A stretch of DNA of 64,000 bases, taken from assembly GCA_003254905.1 (NCBI GenBank), contig QANU01105209.1:1048600-1112599 (forward strand), given 5' to 3'. The position numbers were made by a program, and so were the translations under genes. Below the pieces are notes generated by a model. That model did no database searches and was not told the origin of the DNA. It worked only from the letters and a program-made list of their open reading frames with translations. Shown here one piece after another: positions 48,776 to 60,510 of the stretch. This DNA is from Nissolia schottii. Its lineage: Eukaryota > Streptophyta > Magnoliopsida > Fabales > Fabaceae. Position 1 is the first letter of the stretch, and every line of letters starts with the position of its first letter.

Positions 48776-49229
48776 AGATTAACATAAACTTAATTATTTT
48801 CAAGGATTTGTTCATAGATGTGTAGCAACGGATTTACAGTATCATCTTTTCGTCTCACCATTGTAATTCTATTTTTTCAACCTAAATACATATAAATATT
48901 TTTTTGTTATAACTTGTTCAAAACGAAAAACTTTGTAATTTAACTACAAAAAATTAAATACTAATAATGAATTGCAAAAACCTATAACTGAAGTGGAAAA
49001 AAAAAGTAGTTACTGAAGTAAAATAAAAGATAAAAACTTACTCAATTGAAATGATATGAACAAATTTTGATAATAGTTGTTGGGGGTATGAATAAATTTT
49101 GATATGGCAAGAGAAGTGAAGGAAGGGAAGTGTATATGTTTATGGTGTGGGGGACCGTTGTGGGGGGGATTTATACTGAAGGAGCAATGTTATTTTCCCC
49201 CATCTCACTAACAAAAAGCATCGATTGGA
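48776..49229. other. Spacer within the large MULE
   Basis: No gene recognised. AT-rich, with a G-rich stretch near 49135-49165. Confidence 0.4.
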
Positions 49230-50109
49230 CTGCACATGAGGTCTGAATTCGATGCGGTCAATGGCGAATTCATCATGCGCCAGTGCATGCCTCTGCACCA
49301 CTCTTGTCACCCTGCGTCACTCCTGAATTCGCCTAACCATATGGCGAATTCAGGCCTCACTTTTTTTTTTCAATTTCCTAAGCAGCCCCTTGCCACGCTG
49401 TCACACATCTTGAATTCGCCAGACCTCACTCTTTTTTTTCTCCCAATTTCCTAAGTCACCATGCAGCCCCCTGCCACCCTGCCACACATCCTGAATTTGC
49501 CTAACATAGTGGCGAATTCAGGTTTTGGTTTTTTTTTTTTATATATATTTTCAAAAATTATGGATTTGCCTGACACAGTGGCAAATTTAGAATTCAGCCT
49601 CATACATTCGTAATTTCCTACTTTGGCCCATGATTTTGGATTTTACTACCTTTAAAATCATATTAATGTTAAAACCCCTCATCCTTCCTGTGTAGAGAAA
49701 TAAAAATTAACAGCCCCTTGCCACGCTGCCACACATCCTGAATTCGCCAGACCTCACTCTTTTTTTCCCCCAATTTCCTAAGTCACCATGTAGCCCCCTG
49801 CCACTCTGCCACGCATCCTGAATTTGCTTGACATAGTGGCGAATTCAGATTTTGGTTTTTTTTTTTATATTTTCAAAAATTATGAATTTGTTTGACACAG
49901 TAGCAAATTCAGAATTCAGCCTCATACATTCGTAATTTCCTACTTTGGCCCATGATTTTGAATTTTACTACCTCTAAAACCATATTAATGTTAAAACTCC
50001 TCATTCCTCCTGTGTAGAGAAATAAAAATTTACTTAAAAACTATCATAATACAAAAATAATTTTGAAATTTTTTTGTCTCTATCCCCTCTTCTAAACATA
50101 TTTTTGTCC
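49230..50109 (-). repeat. Right terminal arm of the large MULE with tandem duplication
   Basis: The arm contains a tandem duplication of about 325 bp, 49383-49710 and 49711-50031; both start CAGCCCCTTGCCACGCTG and end AGAGAAATAAAAATT. Each carries GAATTCGCC and GGCGAATTCAG palindrome halves. The outer part is inverted relative to 41564-41760. Confidence 0.75.
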
Positions 50110-50569
50110 ATAAATATTATTTTTTTTTTAAACGCTTACAAAATGCTACCATGGGGATTATGATCCGATCTCATTGGCATTTCTGGCTTGGGTTGTGACT
50201 TGTAACCATCAACCATTTAATGCACTACAATATGTGATTATTTAAATTAATTTGAGTTAAATATAAAATGGGAATCCAAAAATTAGAAGAAAGGAATTAT
50301 CAAAGAGAGAGAATAAGGACTTTTGTTGAGAATCTCCTCCAAATAGTTGGTTCATGTTACTTTTTGCCAAATGTGAAAAGCATGGAATGCGTACACCCCA
50401 CTCCGAGTACTGCACAAGACGGTGCTTGTGGCTGCGAACCTTTTGCCCCACTAAAATTACATACCTTCAAAGATATTTTAACATTCAATATGACAAAAAC
50501 TAATTTACCCTTGTCTTATTTTATGATAAACTTCGAATTTGCAATTTATATAATAAAAATGTTATATGT

Positions 50570-50774
50570 ACACCTAATTTTATACACTCATACATACACA
50601 ATTAATAATGCACAAACTTTATTCTCATGAATGCACAAACATTACAAACTTATAGATGATATTCTCAATTATACTTAATTAAGTACACAAATATTACCGA
50701 CATTAAAACACAAACTTTATGTATATAAGTATATGATGTATATATGGTGTATACTTTTTGGTGTACGTGTAGTA
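50570..50774. mobile_element. MITE, TGTACACC-type, copy 4
   Basis: About 205 bp, TGTTATATGTACACC ... GGTGTACGTGTAGTA, with the same internal GCACAAACATTACAAAC and ATATAAGTATA words as copies 1 and 2 but more diverged, so it is an independent insertion. Confidence 0.7.
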
Positions 50775-53240
50775 AGACACTTTATACAATTAAATATGCT
50801 AATATCAAGACACGTTTACGTTAAAAAAAAAAATAAGTTATCAATAACACTTTAAAAGTGAAAACACTGACATGAGAAGAATATGAAATTAGTGTTCGAA
50901 AAGTTTAAAGTAATTAATAAAATGTGCAAATAAAGTAATTAAACTAGAATAAAATGCTTATCAAAAAAGAAAATTAAATAACTTCAGTTAAGTAAAATCT
51001 CATATTTACATATATAAAATTTTAAAACTGGAAAATCAAAACAATGTCTGAATGGTTTTATTCGCTCTCTTAAAGTTTGAGGAATATTAGTTTTTTGAAA
51101 AATAAAAATATATTACTCGCATAATTTGTAAGATACTAGGAAGTGTTTAATATAAGGTAAACTAGATTATTGATAATCTGATTTTTATATTATTTAGTAA
51201 TTTACATGAATTTATTTAGTGCGACAAAATTGTTGGTAATCTGGATTACTCAGGTAATTCACATTACTTTCAAAGTGATAATCCTATATAATAATAATAA
51301 TAATAATAATATAAAAAAATTATTATAAAAATACTACTACTAATAATAAAAGGTAATAACAAAAATAATAAAATAATAATAATAAGTAATGTATGTTGTC
51401 TCGTAATTTCTTTTATACACCAAACAAGGTAATGTAAATTCTCAATTACATTACTTTGTGCATACCAAACACAACAGTGAAACATTATCAACAATTTAAC
51501 ACGTGATAATTTTTTTTAAAAATAATCTAAATTGCCTGATAATCTTAGAGACAATGTATCAAAAGCTCCTTAGTAGTAAGTTGTACGTGAAAAACCACTG
51601 AATTTTATGGTGAATTACAATAACTTTTTAGAAAGTTTAATCAAATACAATCAACATCCATTCACTTGTTTGTCTAGTGTTTTACACGAATCTCCTTTAT
51701 CCAAAATAACTTTTAGAATTTTAAAATTATCTTTAAAAACTAAAAATTCTTAATCTACAATTTTCTACCTCGTTAAGGGTAAAAACATTTTTTTTTGTAT
51801 TTAATTAATTTTAATTAAATATTTAGGATTTAAAAAAAAGGTAAATGTAATGTTTTATAAAATTCAGAAGTCTTACAAACGAAAAATTTGGTGTAATTTG
51901 CCCTCAATTTTCCCGAAATGAGTTATTATATAGATTTTACAAAGTTAAACGATATATAAAAAAGGTTGTGTTAAGGGACAAAACTTGAGAGAAATTTTTT
52001 GTGTTTTGTGAATAAAAAAGAAAACATGTTTCATATAATATATAAAATATTGATTTTATTCTTAAAATAGAAAAAATGTAATGAAAAGAAAAAATAACCA
52101 ATGACTTAAATGTTACTCTATTTATTTTAAAATAGTTGTCCACCTTTTATTTTGGTCTGTTTCAAAATAATTGTCCATTTATTAAGTTTATGCATCATTA
52201 ATTTTTTTTTCTTTTAACATACTCTTATCAAATAAATCCTCTCATACTTATTCACTATTATTACTCTAACCACAATTATAAATAAAGATAATTAGATAAA
52301 ATATATCAACTTTTCATTTTATTTATATTTTTCAATAATTTTCTTAATATTTGCACAAAAAAGTAAGTACACAACTATTTGAAATAAATTAAGTATCTAA
52401 AATATGAAAAATTATTGTTAATAGATCTTTATTCTTTACAAAAAGGTCCACAATTGGGTGAAGCTGAGATAGTTATAAATAAAAAGGAAGATAAGATGCT
52501 TTATTTAGTCCTCATCATTTTTGAGGAGAACAAAATAGCCCATTATCATTTGAAGAAGACATATTAGTTAATTAAATAATTTCTATATCTCTATAGTCTC
52601 GATGTGTCTATGCATGTTGAGTAAATTAAAAAATAGTGAATTATTTAAGAGACTAATGTGTCATTGCATTTGGTTACTGGGATAATATTAAAATATAGAA
52701 ACATGAAAATACAGGTATAAAGATAGAAACATAAAAACTAAAAATATATTTAAAATAACTTAAAATATTCTTATTACATCAATTTAATTGAAAAAATAAA
52801 AAACATATTATTTTTCTGTAAAAGGTTGTGTGATAGAATTTTTATTATTGTGTCTCAATATTTTTGTCTTGTGCAAATAAATATTGGTTATACGGTATTT
52901 TGTCAAAAATTTAAAAAAAGAAAAGCACAAATGAGTGGATGAAAATTTAGGAGGAACAAATGTAATAAAAAAGAAAAGTTAAATTATCAAATGTTATAAC
53001 AACGCTGATTAAAAAAAGTTAAAATAAAATATTTTAATTTTTTCAATGCTTTTAATATATTAAATATTTTATATTTTTATTTTTTTTAATACATATTTAT
53101 ATCTTATGAGTTGTTTAACAAGTGATACAAAGACATTTGTTACTTACACTCTAAAAACAATAAAGCTGAGGTGGCAGAAAGGGTTAACCCCGTAATATGA
53201 CACCACAACAAGTGCAAACGCAACACAGCACTAAAAGAGA
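50775..53240. other. Very AT-rich intergenic DNA
   Basis: No supported gene. Short (AAT)n runs lie near 51290-51390. Confidence 0.45.
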
Positions 53241-53299
53241 AGAGAAGAGAAGAGAGAGGGACATCCCCCAACAGTAACGGCGTCTGAAAAGACACCCAC

Positions 53300-53306
53300 C
53301 ACTTCT

Positions 53307-53338
<32 letters not shown>

Positions 53339-53369
53339 CAACCGCAACGCAACAACCCACATACACGCA

Positions 53370-53400
<31 letters not shown>

Positions 53401-54380
53401 GCTTTGCCTGTTACTGCCGCTTGGTTACTTTCGGTAAAGGTGCGTGAGCTTCCCCTCTTTCTGCTTGCGCTGATTATTATTCCACATCGCATCGTTTGCT
53501 CTCACCACTTATGTACCAAACGCCCTGTTTATGCAGCATAATCATCTCAATATTAATTTAGTGTTTTTTCCCCCTCCTTAATAATAATAATATAATTATG
53601 GAAACTTTGGAGCTCTTGACTGCCTCTGCAGATTCCGTTTTTTCAGCATTGATTTTCGGATCCCTATGACCTTTCCCCCCAGTGAGCTCAATATTTCGTT
53701 TCTGTATTTTGGGGGTTTCCGATTTCCTTGATTTGCGTGACTCACTCTTTAAGAGTATCATTACAGATTTATTTGATTATCTCCCAACCCCCCCTTCGAT
53801 TATTTGTGAGGGCATTTCATTTCATTTCACCTTTTTTTTTTTTCTTTGTGTCTTGCCGGTGATTCCAGGTTATTATTATTACAATAACAATAAAATACAC
53901 ACTTTTTTATTTTTAGGTTCCTGCAGACACTACTGTGTTGAAATATCGTGTGTTCATCACCATCAATATCCTATCGACTTAGATCGCTTTCCTATTTTGG
54001 GGGAAAACCGTTGAACGATGAGTTTTACCTTTTACATCAGAAATTCTATGAAAAAATTAATTGTCCTTATACTTTTCCCGATGGCCCTTTGATTCTGACT
54101 GAGCTTGTTTCTGGTCTTTCTCTTCTTTTTTTATTTTTTTATTATTTTGGGTGGGGTGTTTTAATTTGGAATTATGCTTAACTTAAGCAAGGTTACTGAT
54201 TGAATGAAAATGATAATTTGTTTTGGATTATGCTTTTATTGTCATATTATTAGTAATTTCCATTGACTGTGTGCCTTTTTCATCATTATTCCAGGGAATG
54301 AATTAATGTAATTCTGTGTTCAGGGATGCTTTTGGTGCTTGTGTTAGTATAAGAAGCTAAAAACTGTTGTCTACTCTACA
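53300..54380 (+). other. Probable 5' leader and leader intron of the RING gene
   Basis: CT-rich tracts (about 53305-53400), typical of plant leaders, precede a strong donor (TAAAG then GTGCGTGAG at 53440). A matching acceptor (TTCTGTGTTCAG ending at 54323) lies 57 bases before the RING gene ATG. This suggests an intron of about 884 bp in the 5' UTR, a common arrangement in plants. Predicted only; another acceptor (TTATTCCAG, near 54294) is possible. Confidence 0.5.
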
Positions 54381-56823
54381 ATGGGTGCTGCTTGTTGTGT
54401 TGCTGCCAGAGATAAAACTATACAAAGTAGATCAACCAGTGATAACTTGCATCGCAACATTCGGTGTTCTCCTACATGGAGCTTTCGGTGGGATCATCGG
54501 GGGCGCGTGGCTGGTGATGACACTTCTATAAATTGGTTTTCTGATGGTATTAGCAGGCATGATGGATCAGAGCATAAAAATGAATCAGCATATGTATCAG
54601 AGGATGGAAGTCCGTTGCAGAATAATCAAAGGAATAGATGCCAAAAATCCAGAGTTTCTGAAGGAACTGCTGCCGCACATATGAGAAATCATACTTCAGG
54701 TAACTTACATGATGTCTACTTCTTGATTTTAGTCATGGTCATACTTGGGTTTGGCATTTTAGTGACGGATTTTGTATCAGTTTCTTCATCTATGCCCAAT
54801 TATTTAAATAGAACATGTATGGAAGATATGAAATTAGTTTGTGGTGATGTTGCAACTCGGAAACGTGGATATCTTCTCGCATATTTTTTTCTCAGAAGCT
54901 ATCAAACATGTGGAAAAGGTTGAAACTTAGCAGTAAATGTGGTTATTTAAGATGGTAACATGTAAAGCCACAACAATCTCAGAATGAAAGAGAACATAGC
55001 ATCCGAAATTAAGAGCAGAAGCTGCTAAACTATCAGGAGTTTTTTTTTAACGTTCTTTGCCTTGTTGCACTAGTGAGCCTAGACTAATTAGATGATCAGT
55101 TTAAATATGATGGCACCATAAAATTAAAGAGAACTGAACTGTAAGGTATATAAATTTTTAGCAGCGGTAATCAGTGTTTAAAGTTACACATATAAACCAG
55201 AATGGGATGCAAAGTGAAAAAGATTTCAGGAAGAGTACAGGTTATGTTTATCCAGAAACTTGAATGAGAACAATTTAGTTTCAGCTAGTGTGATTAAGAT
55301 AGCAGTTGTTGTGATAGATGTGGGCTTATATGGAGTGATCTTTGTTTTTTTACCCCTCACAGACAGGAAATGTTGCATATGACACTTTGTAGAAGGACAG
55401 TGTAGACTGAAACATGAACATGAATCTGAACAAATTAATATAGGTGAATTCTTATAGATCCATCCTCTGAAAGAACTGGGGAAGATAATTTACGCAGCTA
55501 AGCAATAAGTATAGATAATGTGGCTTTGTCTGGCTTGCTGCCAAGTCCTATATTAGTGTGCCATATATTATGCCCTTGGCCCATGCAAGACAATTGGACC
55601 TACTCCTAGTAATAGTTAGTGTGGCGATGTTTTAACTGATCCAGTGTCTAGACTATTCTCTGGAGACTCAACTGGTTATTTTCTAGTATCTGACATGATT
55701 ATTCATGTTTATTGCAGATCAATCAATTGCAAGGGATGTTTCCATGGATGTGAGTGTGGATCAGGTGAGGTTATAATAGTTAAGTTTCTTTTTCTTTTTT
55801 AAATAATCTTCACATTTGTTTGTTATTGTTGGCATGTGTTGTCTTTGATGCACTCCTTACCTGTTGATCATTTTCTAGGTGAAGGGTTTGGCAGAATCAT
55901 CAATCGTATCATGTCCATCTCCCACAAAACCATCATTGCCTTCAACTTCATTGTCGGCATCTCCTCTATCATCCCAAAGTTGTGTACCTCCATCTGGCTC
56001 AACCCCATTAAGGTGGCCCAGCTGTTCCCCAGGGCACCAACTATTTCGGCAAGTTTCTGATAGCCGAATACCAACATTAAAGTCACCGAGCAGTTTCTGT
56101 GTTTCTGAAGAAAGGCCAATGTTCCCTTCATGGAGCAATGAGTCGGGTATGGTCTCCCATGGCGGATCTTCAGATGGTTGGTCCATACCTGGCTTTTCTG
56201 AGCTGATGGGAACTCCCCACAGAGAAAGATGGTCATTTGACAGTGAGTCCTTTGGTTTCAATCGTGAAAGGTTAGTTAGATCCAGTAGTCAGTTTTCAAC
56301 TTCACCAGTTGATATGCAAACATGTGGTGTTTGCTCAAGGCTTTTAACTGAGAAGTCTTCTTGGAGCACCCAAAAGATAATTGCAAGTAATGATCTTTCT
56401 GTAGTTGCTGTTCTTATTTGTGGACATGTCTATCATGCTGAATGTTTGGAGAGTATGACACCTGATGTCAACAAGTACGATCCAGCTTGCCCCGTCTGCA
56501 CTTTTGGTGAGAAACAAACTATGAAGTTGTCTGAAAAAGCTCTGAAAGCCGAAATGGATTTGAAGGCTAGAAACAAGAAATCAAGGAATCGGATTGTGAA
56601 CAGTGATATAGATGATGATTCAGCTGTGTTTGATCACTTTAAAGGTAGAGGGCTTAAAGGTAAAGGACCTAGAATGGACTACAGTTCCAGTGGGCGAAGC
56701 TCCTTTGGGAAACCTTTTCTGAGGCGACACTTTTCACTTGGATCAAAGGGTTCCAGATCCATGTTTGATAATCACCCTACTAAAAAGAAGGGTTTCTTTT
56801 GGGCAAAATCTAGCAAGGAATGA
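54381..56823 (+). CDS. RING-H2 finger protein, putative membrane-anchored E3 ubiquitin ligase
   Basis: Three coding exons fit together: 54381-54699, 55718-55764 and 55879-56823, each with GT/AG borders, giving 436 aa. The frame joins cleanly, with a codon split after 54699 and none at the second junction. The protein starts MGAACCVAARDK: G2 with C5 and C6 is a good candidate for N-myristoylation plus S-acylation, which would tether it to membrane. A Ser/Pro-rich middle (125-270) precedes a RING of C3H2C3 type, C271-x2-C274, C303-x-H305, H308-x2-C311 and C326-x2-C329. A basic, Ser-rich tail follows. It probably acts as an E3 ligase, but substrate and partner E2 are unknown. The open reading frame of exon 1 runs on past the donor and should not be taken as the protein end. 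Confidence 0.88.
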
Positions 56824-57420
56824 TCTGCTTCCTGGTAGTTGGGAGGTTAGTTAGCATTCTCTTCATTTTTGTTTGGTGCTTGCAACAGTTTATCAGTGGC
56901 ATCCTTAAAATTGTTTTATGCCGTGAACTGCCATAGAGAATGAAAGTTGTACTACTTTTCCATTGTGTAGTTAGCAGGTTATTGCGTTTCCAGATTTCTT
57001 TGGACTTTTAGTTTTGTGCAACGGAAATTTAACTTCAACACATTTGATATACCCAAGCTGAAGACTGTAACATGCTGGAAATCCTCGGAACTTTGTTTTT
57101 ACTTAAAACATGTCTCTTTTTCCCTTCTTTATGTCAGGTTTCATTGTTGATCTTCTCTGCATCCTCAATGGCTGGTGAAAGGGGCAAGATGCCGTTCATG
57201 ATTTGGGAGCATCTGTATACACTAATCTGTGATCTCAACAACTTTAGAGAAGTTACTGTGTAAAGAAGACAACACACAGAAGTATAAGATAATATACAGA
57301 CGTACAAGATAGTATGTTGTGACCAGGGGTCTTTTGTATTGTACAGGTCCATTTGTTTATTGCACATGGATATGTTCATATATATCCAACTGATTTTCTG
57401 TTATTCGTGGTTCTCCTGAT
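56824..57420 (+). other. Probable 3' UTR of the RING gene
   Basis: AGGTTAGTTAG at 56845 and TTTATGTCAG ending near 57138 could bound a 3' UTR intron, and transcript-like sequence continues after it. Not certain; no protein is supported here. Confidence 0.4.
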
Positions 57421-58600
57421 GTGTAATGCATGTCATTAGCCCTGGGGACTTTCTGGTATCGGGCAATGTTCTTCACAGATTGTTAGGCAATACCAATTAT
57501 TTTGATTTTGACCAAGTTGGTTGCTTTTAATGAAACAACAGTTTCAGTACAGCCTTCTAGCAAATTAATGCCCTTTGTTAGCAGATTGCATGCTACTTTC
57601 ATTATTTCTGTTGATCATTGACAGCATGTTGAATCACCAAGTCAATTAATTGATGTTACTTGTGACTAGAGAGTTACGTGCACGTTTCATTTATTTCTGT
57701 ATTTGATTTTCATCGCTAATGTAAATGACGCCCCGTGAACCACGAGGTGATAAAGAAAGCAATTATCTATGGATGCTTTTTACTACGTATCATACTCAAA
57801 GTGTGTGCTGAGATCACAAAGAAAGTCTAGATTTTTGTTTAGATAGCATTAGTTGCACGTTATGTACTGAAATGGTGTGAAAGGCTCAAATCTTGTAATG
57901 CTTTATATTTATTTTGTCACCTTTATTATAAGTTATGTGAAAGTAATCACTTATAATTGGTTGTAAGGTATTACTATTCCCATTTTACTTGACCATTAAA
58001 CAGTATGGACCTACGCCCTAGCTTTTCGTAACAAAATCCTATAACCCCCAAAACACGTATCTTCATTCCAAACTTTTTGTCGAACCCCGTATCGATTCCA
58101 ATTTTTTCAGAGTGTCGGTTGAAGTGATAGGTAGTAGCACTCTTTGGTCCCAAGTTCTCCATAAAGAATGAAACTGGGTCTTAAGGAGAGCAAATTATGG
58201 TCATGAAAGTGAAGTGAAATATTATTTTATTTGTGATGAAAATATAATTCAACTTAATGTTAGATAAATGATAGAATATAATTATTAATTTTTTTTCGAG
58301 ATCATGATAATAGGATTTATGGAGAATTCTATACATTTACAAATGTTATTGGGTTAAACTATCATGTATAATTGGTATCATAATATTATTTCATAGTAGT
58401 GCAATTTGAACATTAAATATAGTTTAAACTTAAAAAAAAAATGATTAGCAAGTATACAAAGATTTCAGGCATAAGTGACCTTGTAAAAGGATTAAAAATA
58501 ATCTAATAGAACGAATTTAAGAAATATAAATAAAATTTTAAGTTAAAATCTACTAATATAATTTTTGAAGAACTAAGAAAAAGTAAGTGACCTTGCAAGA
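57421..58600. other. Intergenic DNA between RING and dehydrin genes
   Basis: AT-rich; no gene supported. Confidence 0.4.
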
Positions 58601-58620
58601 CAGCTGTTTTAATTTCTGTT

Positions 58621-58697
58621 ACGTGGCGGCAGCGGGTGGTGTGACTTGTGTGTGTTAATTGGTTCTGTAGCCACGTGTGGCGCCAAGTTACATGCAT
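58621..58697 (+). promoter_or_regulatory. ABRE/G-box and RY elements upstream of the dehydrin
   Basis: ACGTGGC at 58621-58627 is an ABRE core, CCACGTGTGG at 58671-58680 is a G-box/ABRE, and CATGCAT at 58691-58697 is an RY element, the site of B3 regulators ABI3/FUS3 in seeds. All lie within 240 bases upstream of the ATG. The combination is typical of ABA-induced late-embryogenesis genes. Function is inferred from motifs. Confidence 0.75.
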
Positions 58698-58858
58698 ATC
58701 TTCTTCTCTACACCGCCTCGGCCGTGGGGGTTTCAGTTCGTTTAAGAATAAGAGGGAACCCAATGCCAACCTTGTCCTCATCAGTAGTTTCCACACACAC
58801 TAAGTTCTCTAGTAAAGCTGCTACTTTATTACTAAAAGATATAATTTGAATTGGGGAA

Positions 58859-59782
58859 ATGGCGGAAGCACAACTACGAGACCAACATGGAAACCCCATC
58901 CAACTCACTGATCAATACGGTAACCCTGTCATGTTAACCGACGAGCATGGCCTGCCCGTCTGCATCACCGGTGTCGCTACCCCCGCCACCGACACTCCTC
59001 TTGGAGGGACAGCAGCCACCGCCACCCCCGCCTTTGGGACTACTACTTATGGTGGCACTGGTACTGCACCCACTGCCACTGGCACCGGCACCGGCATAGG
59101 GACCCATACCCATACCAGTACTGCTGGTACGGGTCTTGGAACCTATGGTGGTGGTGCATACGGCGGTGGTGCAACTACAGACAAAAAGACTATGGCGGAT
59201 CTAACGGCCACGAAGCATATGACTGAGACGCCTGTCTATGACCCCAATGTGTACCGTGAGAAGGAAGCGGGAGAGCTTCGACGCTCGAATAATTCAAGCT
59301 CTAGCTCGGTATGTAATGTATACTATTAACTCTATTAATTCTTTCTACGAGACTTAAGTTTTTACCTACTTGTCACAATTTTTATTTGAAGATAAAGAAA
59401 TAAATAGAGCGCAGGCACTTCTCTATATGAATATGCATGCCTCAATTAATTATTTCATTATAATTTTAATTACAAACAAATTAGTGATTGTGATCGACTG
59501 ATATATGCATGGTTATAGTCAGAGGATGACGGGCAAGGTGGGAGAAGGAAGAAGAAGGGACTGAAGGACAAAATCAAAGAGAATTTGCCAGGAGGAGCAG
59601 GAGGAGGAGGGGCTAAGGAGCGTCCACAAACAACCACCACCACAACCGCTGCTACTGGTGCTTCCCATCCAACGACAACCACCACCGGCACCGGTAGCGT
59701 TGCCCACAACCCGGAGCATGAGAAGAAGAGCTTCATGGAGAAGATCAAAGAAAAATTGCCTGGCCACCACAGTCCCCACTGA
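58859..59782 (+). CDS. YnSK2 dehydrin (group 2 LEA protein)
   Basis: A hydrophilic, disordered desiccation-protection protein of 237 aa in two exons (58859-59308 and 59519-59782; intron GTATGT...TATAG, phase 0). Y segments come first: DQYGNP at 18-23 is standard, while DQHGNP (8-13) and DEHGLP (28-33) are variants with H for Y. A long Gly/Thr-rich stretch follows (about 40-110). The serine segment is S146-S151 then EDD, split by the intron after S150, the usual intron place in dehydrins. Lysine segments are [15 protein letters not shown] (162-176) and [16 protein letters not shown] (219-234). It should bind membranes or proteins during drying. Upstream ABRE and RY motifs fit ABA and seed-maturation control. 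Confidence 0.95.
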
Positions 59783-60510
59783 TACAAACCCTCCGTCCCT
59801 GTGCGCTTTACATATATATTTAGTTATGTATGGGCTTTGTTTTCATGTTCTGTATCCCGTATGCGATTAGTATTTATCGTATCAACCATTAATAATTTGT
59901 TGCAGTTATGTTTTTATATATATTATTATTATGTAAGCATACCACTAGCCGTGGCTGGCTACATATATTCGGCTGAAATTTGAATTTTAATGTGATTTGT
60001 ATGCACATCTTGTATGTTGTATATTACATATATAATAATGGGTTCTGTTTTTAATTTAACACACACAATGTAAATTCCAATGTTATATACATGTATGACT
60101 GGAGAAATTTTTCCTTACATAACAAGGGACATCAAATTTGATTATGAGAGAATCAGGATTCCTGACCCACGGGCGTTGGTGGCTTGGTATTGCTTAAGTA
60201 ATGTCTCAAATTCTGAGACTTTATGTACGCAATTATTTCCGCGTTAAGAGACTCACTCGACATAGTCAGGTGCATGATTCAGGTCGACCGGATTAATTAA
60301 GGCTACCTCTTAAATACTAAACAAGCAAACCTAAAAAAAAATATGATTTCCCGTTTTTAAAAAATGAGCTGAAATATAATTAGTCTTAATATTACTACCT
60401 CGACCCGTGACTATGTTGAATTTTGATGGAATGGCCACACGGTCCACTAAAAACTAAACTGACACGGTCCACTAAAAACTAAACTGAGTGTTAACTTTTA
60501 ATCAATATTA
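59783..60510. other. Dehydrin 3' region and intergenic DNA
   Basis: The first 200-300 bases are probably the 3' UTR. A 25-bp tandem pair (CACGGTCCACTAAAAACTAA core) lies at about 60438-60487. Confidence 0.45.

Larger units (their letters stand above)
41564..50109. mobile_element. Large degenerate Mutator-like element (about 8.5 kb)
   Basis: The left arm (about 41564-41960) and right arm (about 49230-50109) are inverted relatives. Both hold GGTAATTTCCT or GTAATTTCCTA next to GCCCAT, then a stretch leading to the ATTAATATGG or CATATTAATG words, and both are full of GAATTCGCC palindromes. Between them are a MULE transposase remnant (+), a plant-mobile-domain-like fragment (-), a nested solo LTR, telomere-like repeats and a TAA satellite. 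The outer ends (GGACAAAA ... TTTTGTCC) are proposed. No perfect 9-bp duplication was found, so the boundaries are approximate. Confidence 0.65.

Noticed and set aside
48199..48815. Open frames of 160-175 residues on both strands
   Set aside because: They consist of I, L, S and N runs encoded by TAA/GAA repeats, with no gene structure.
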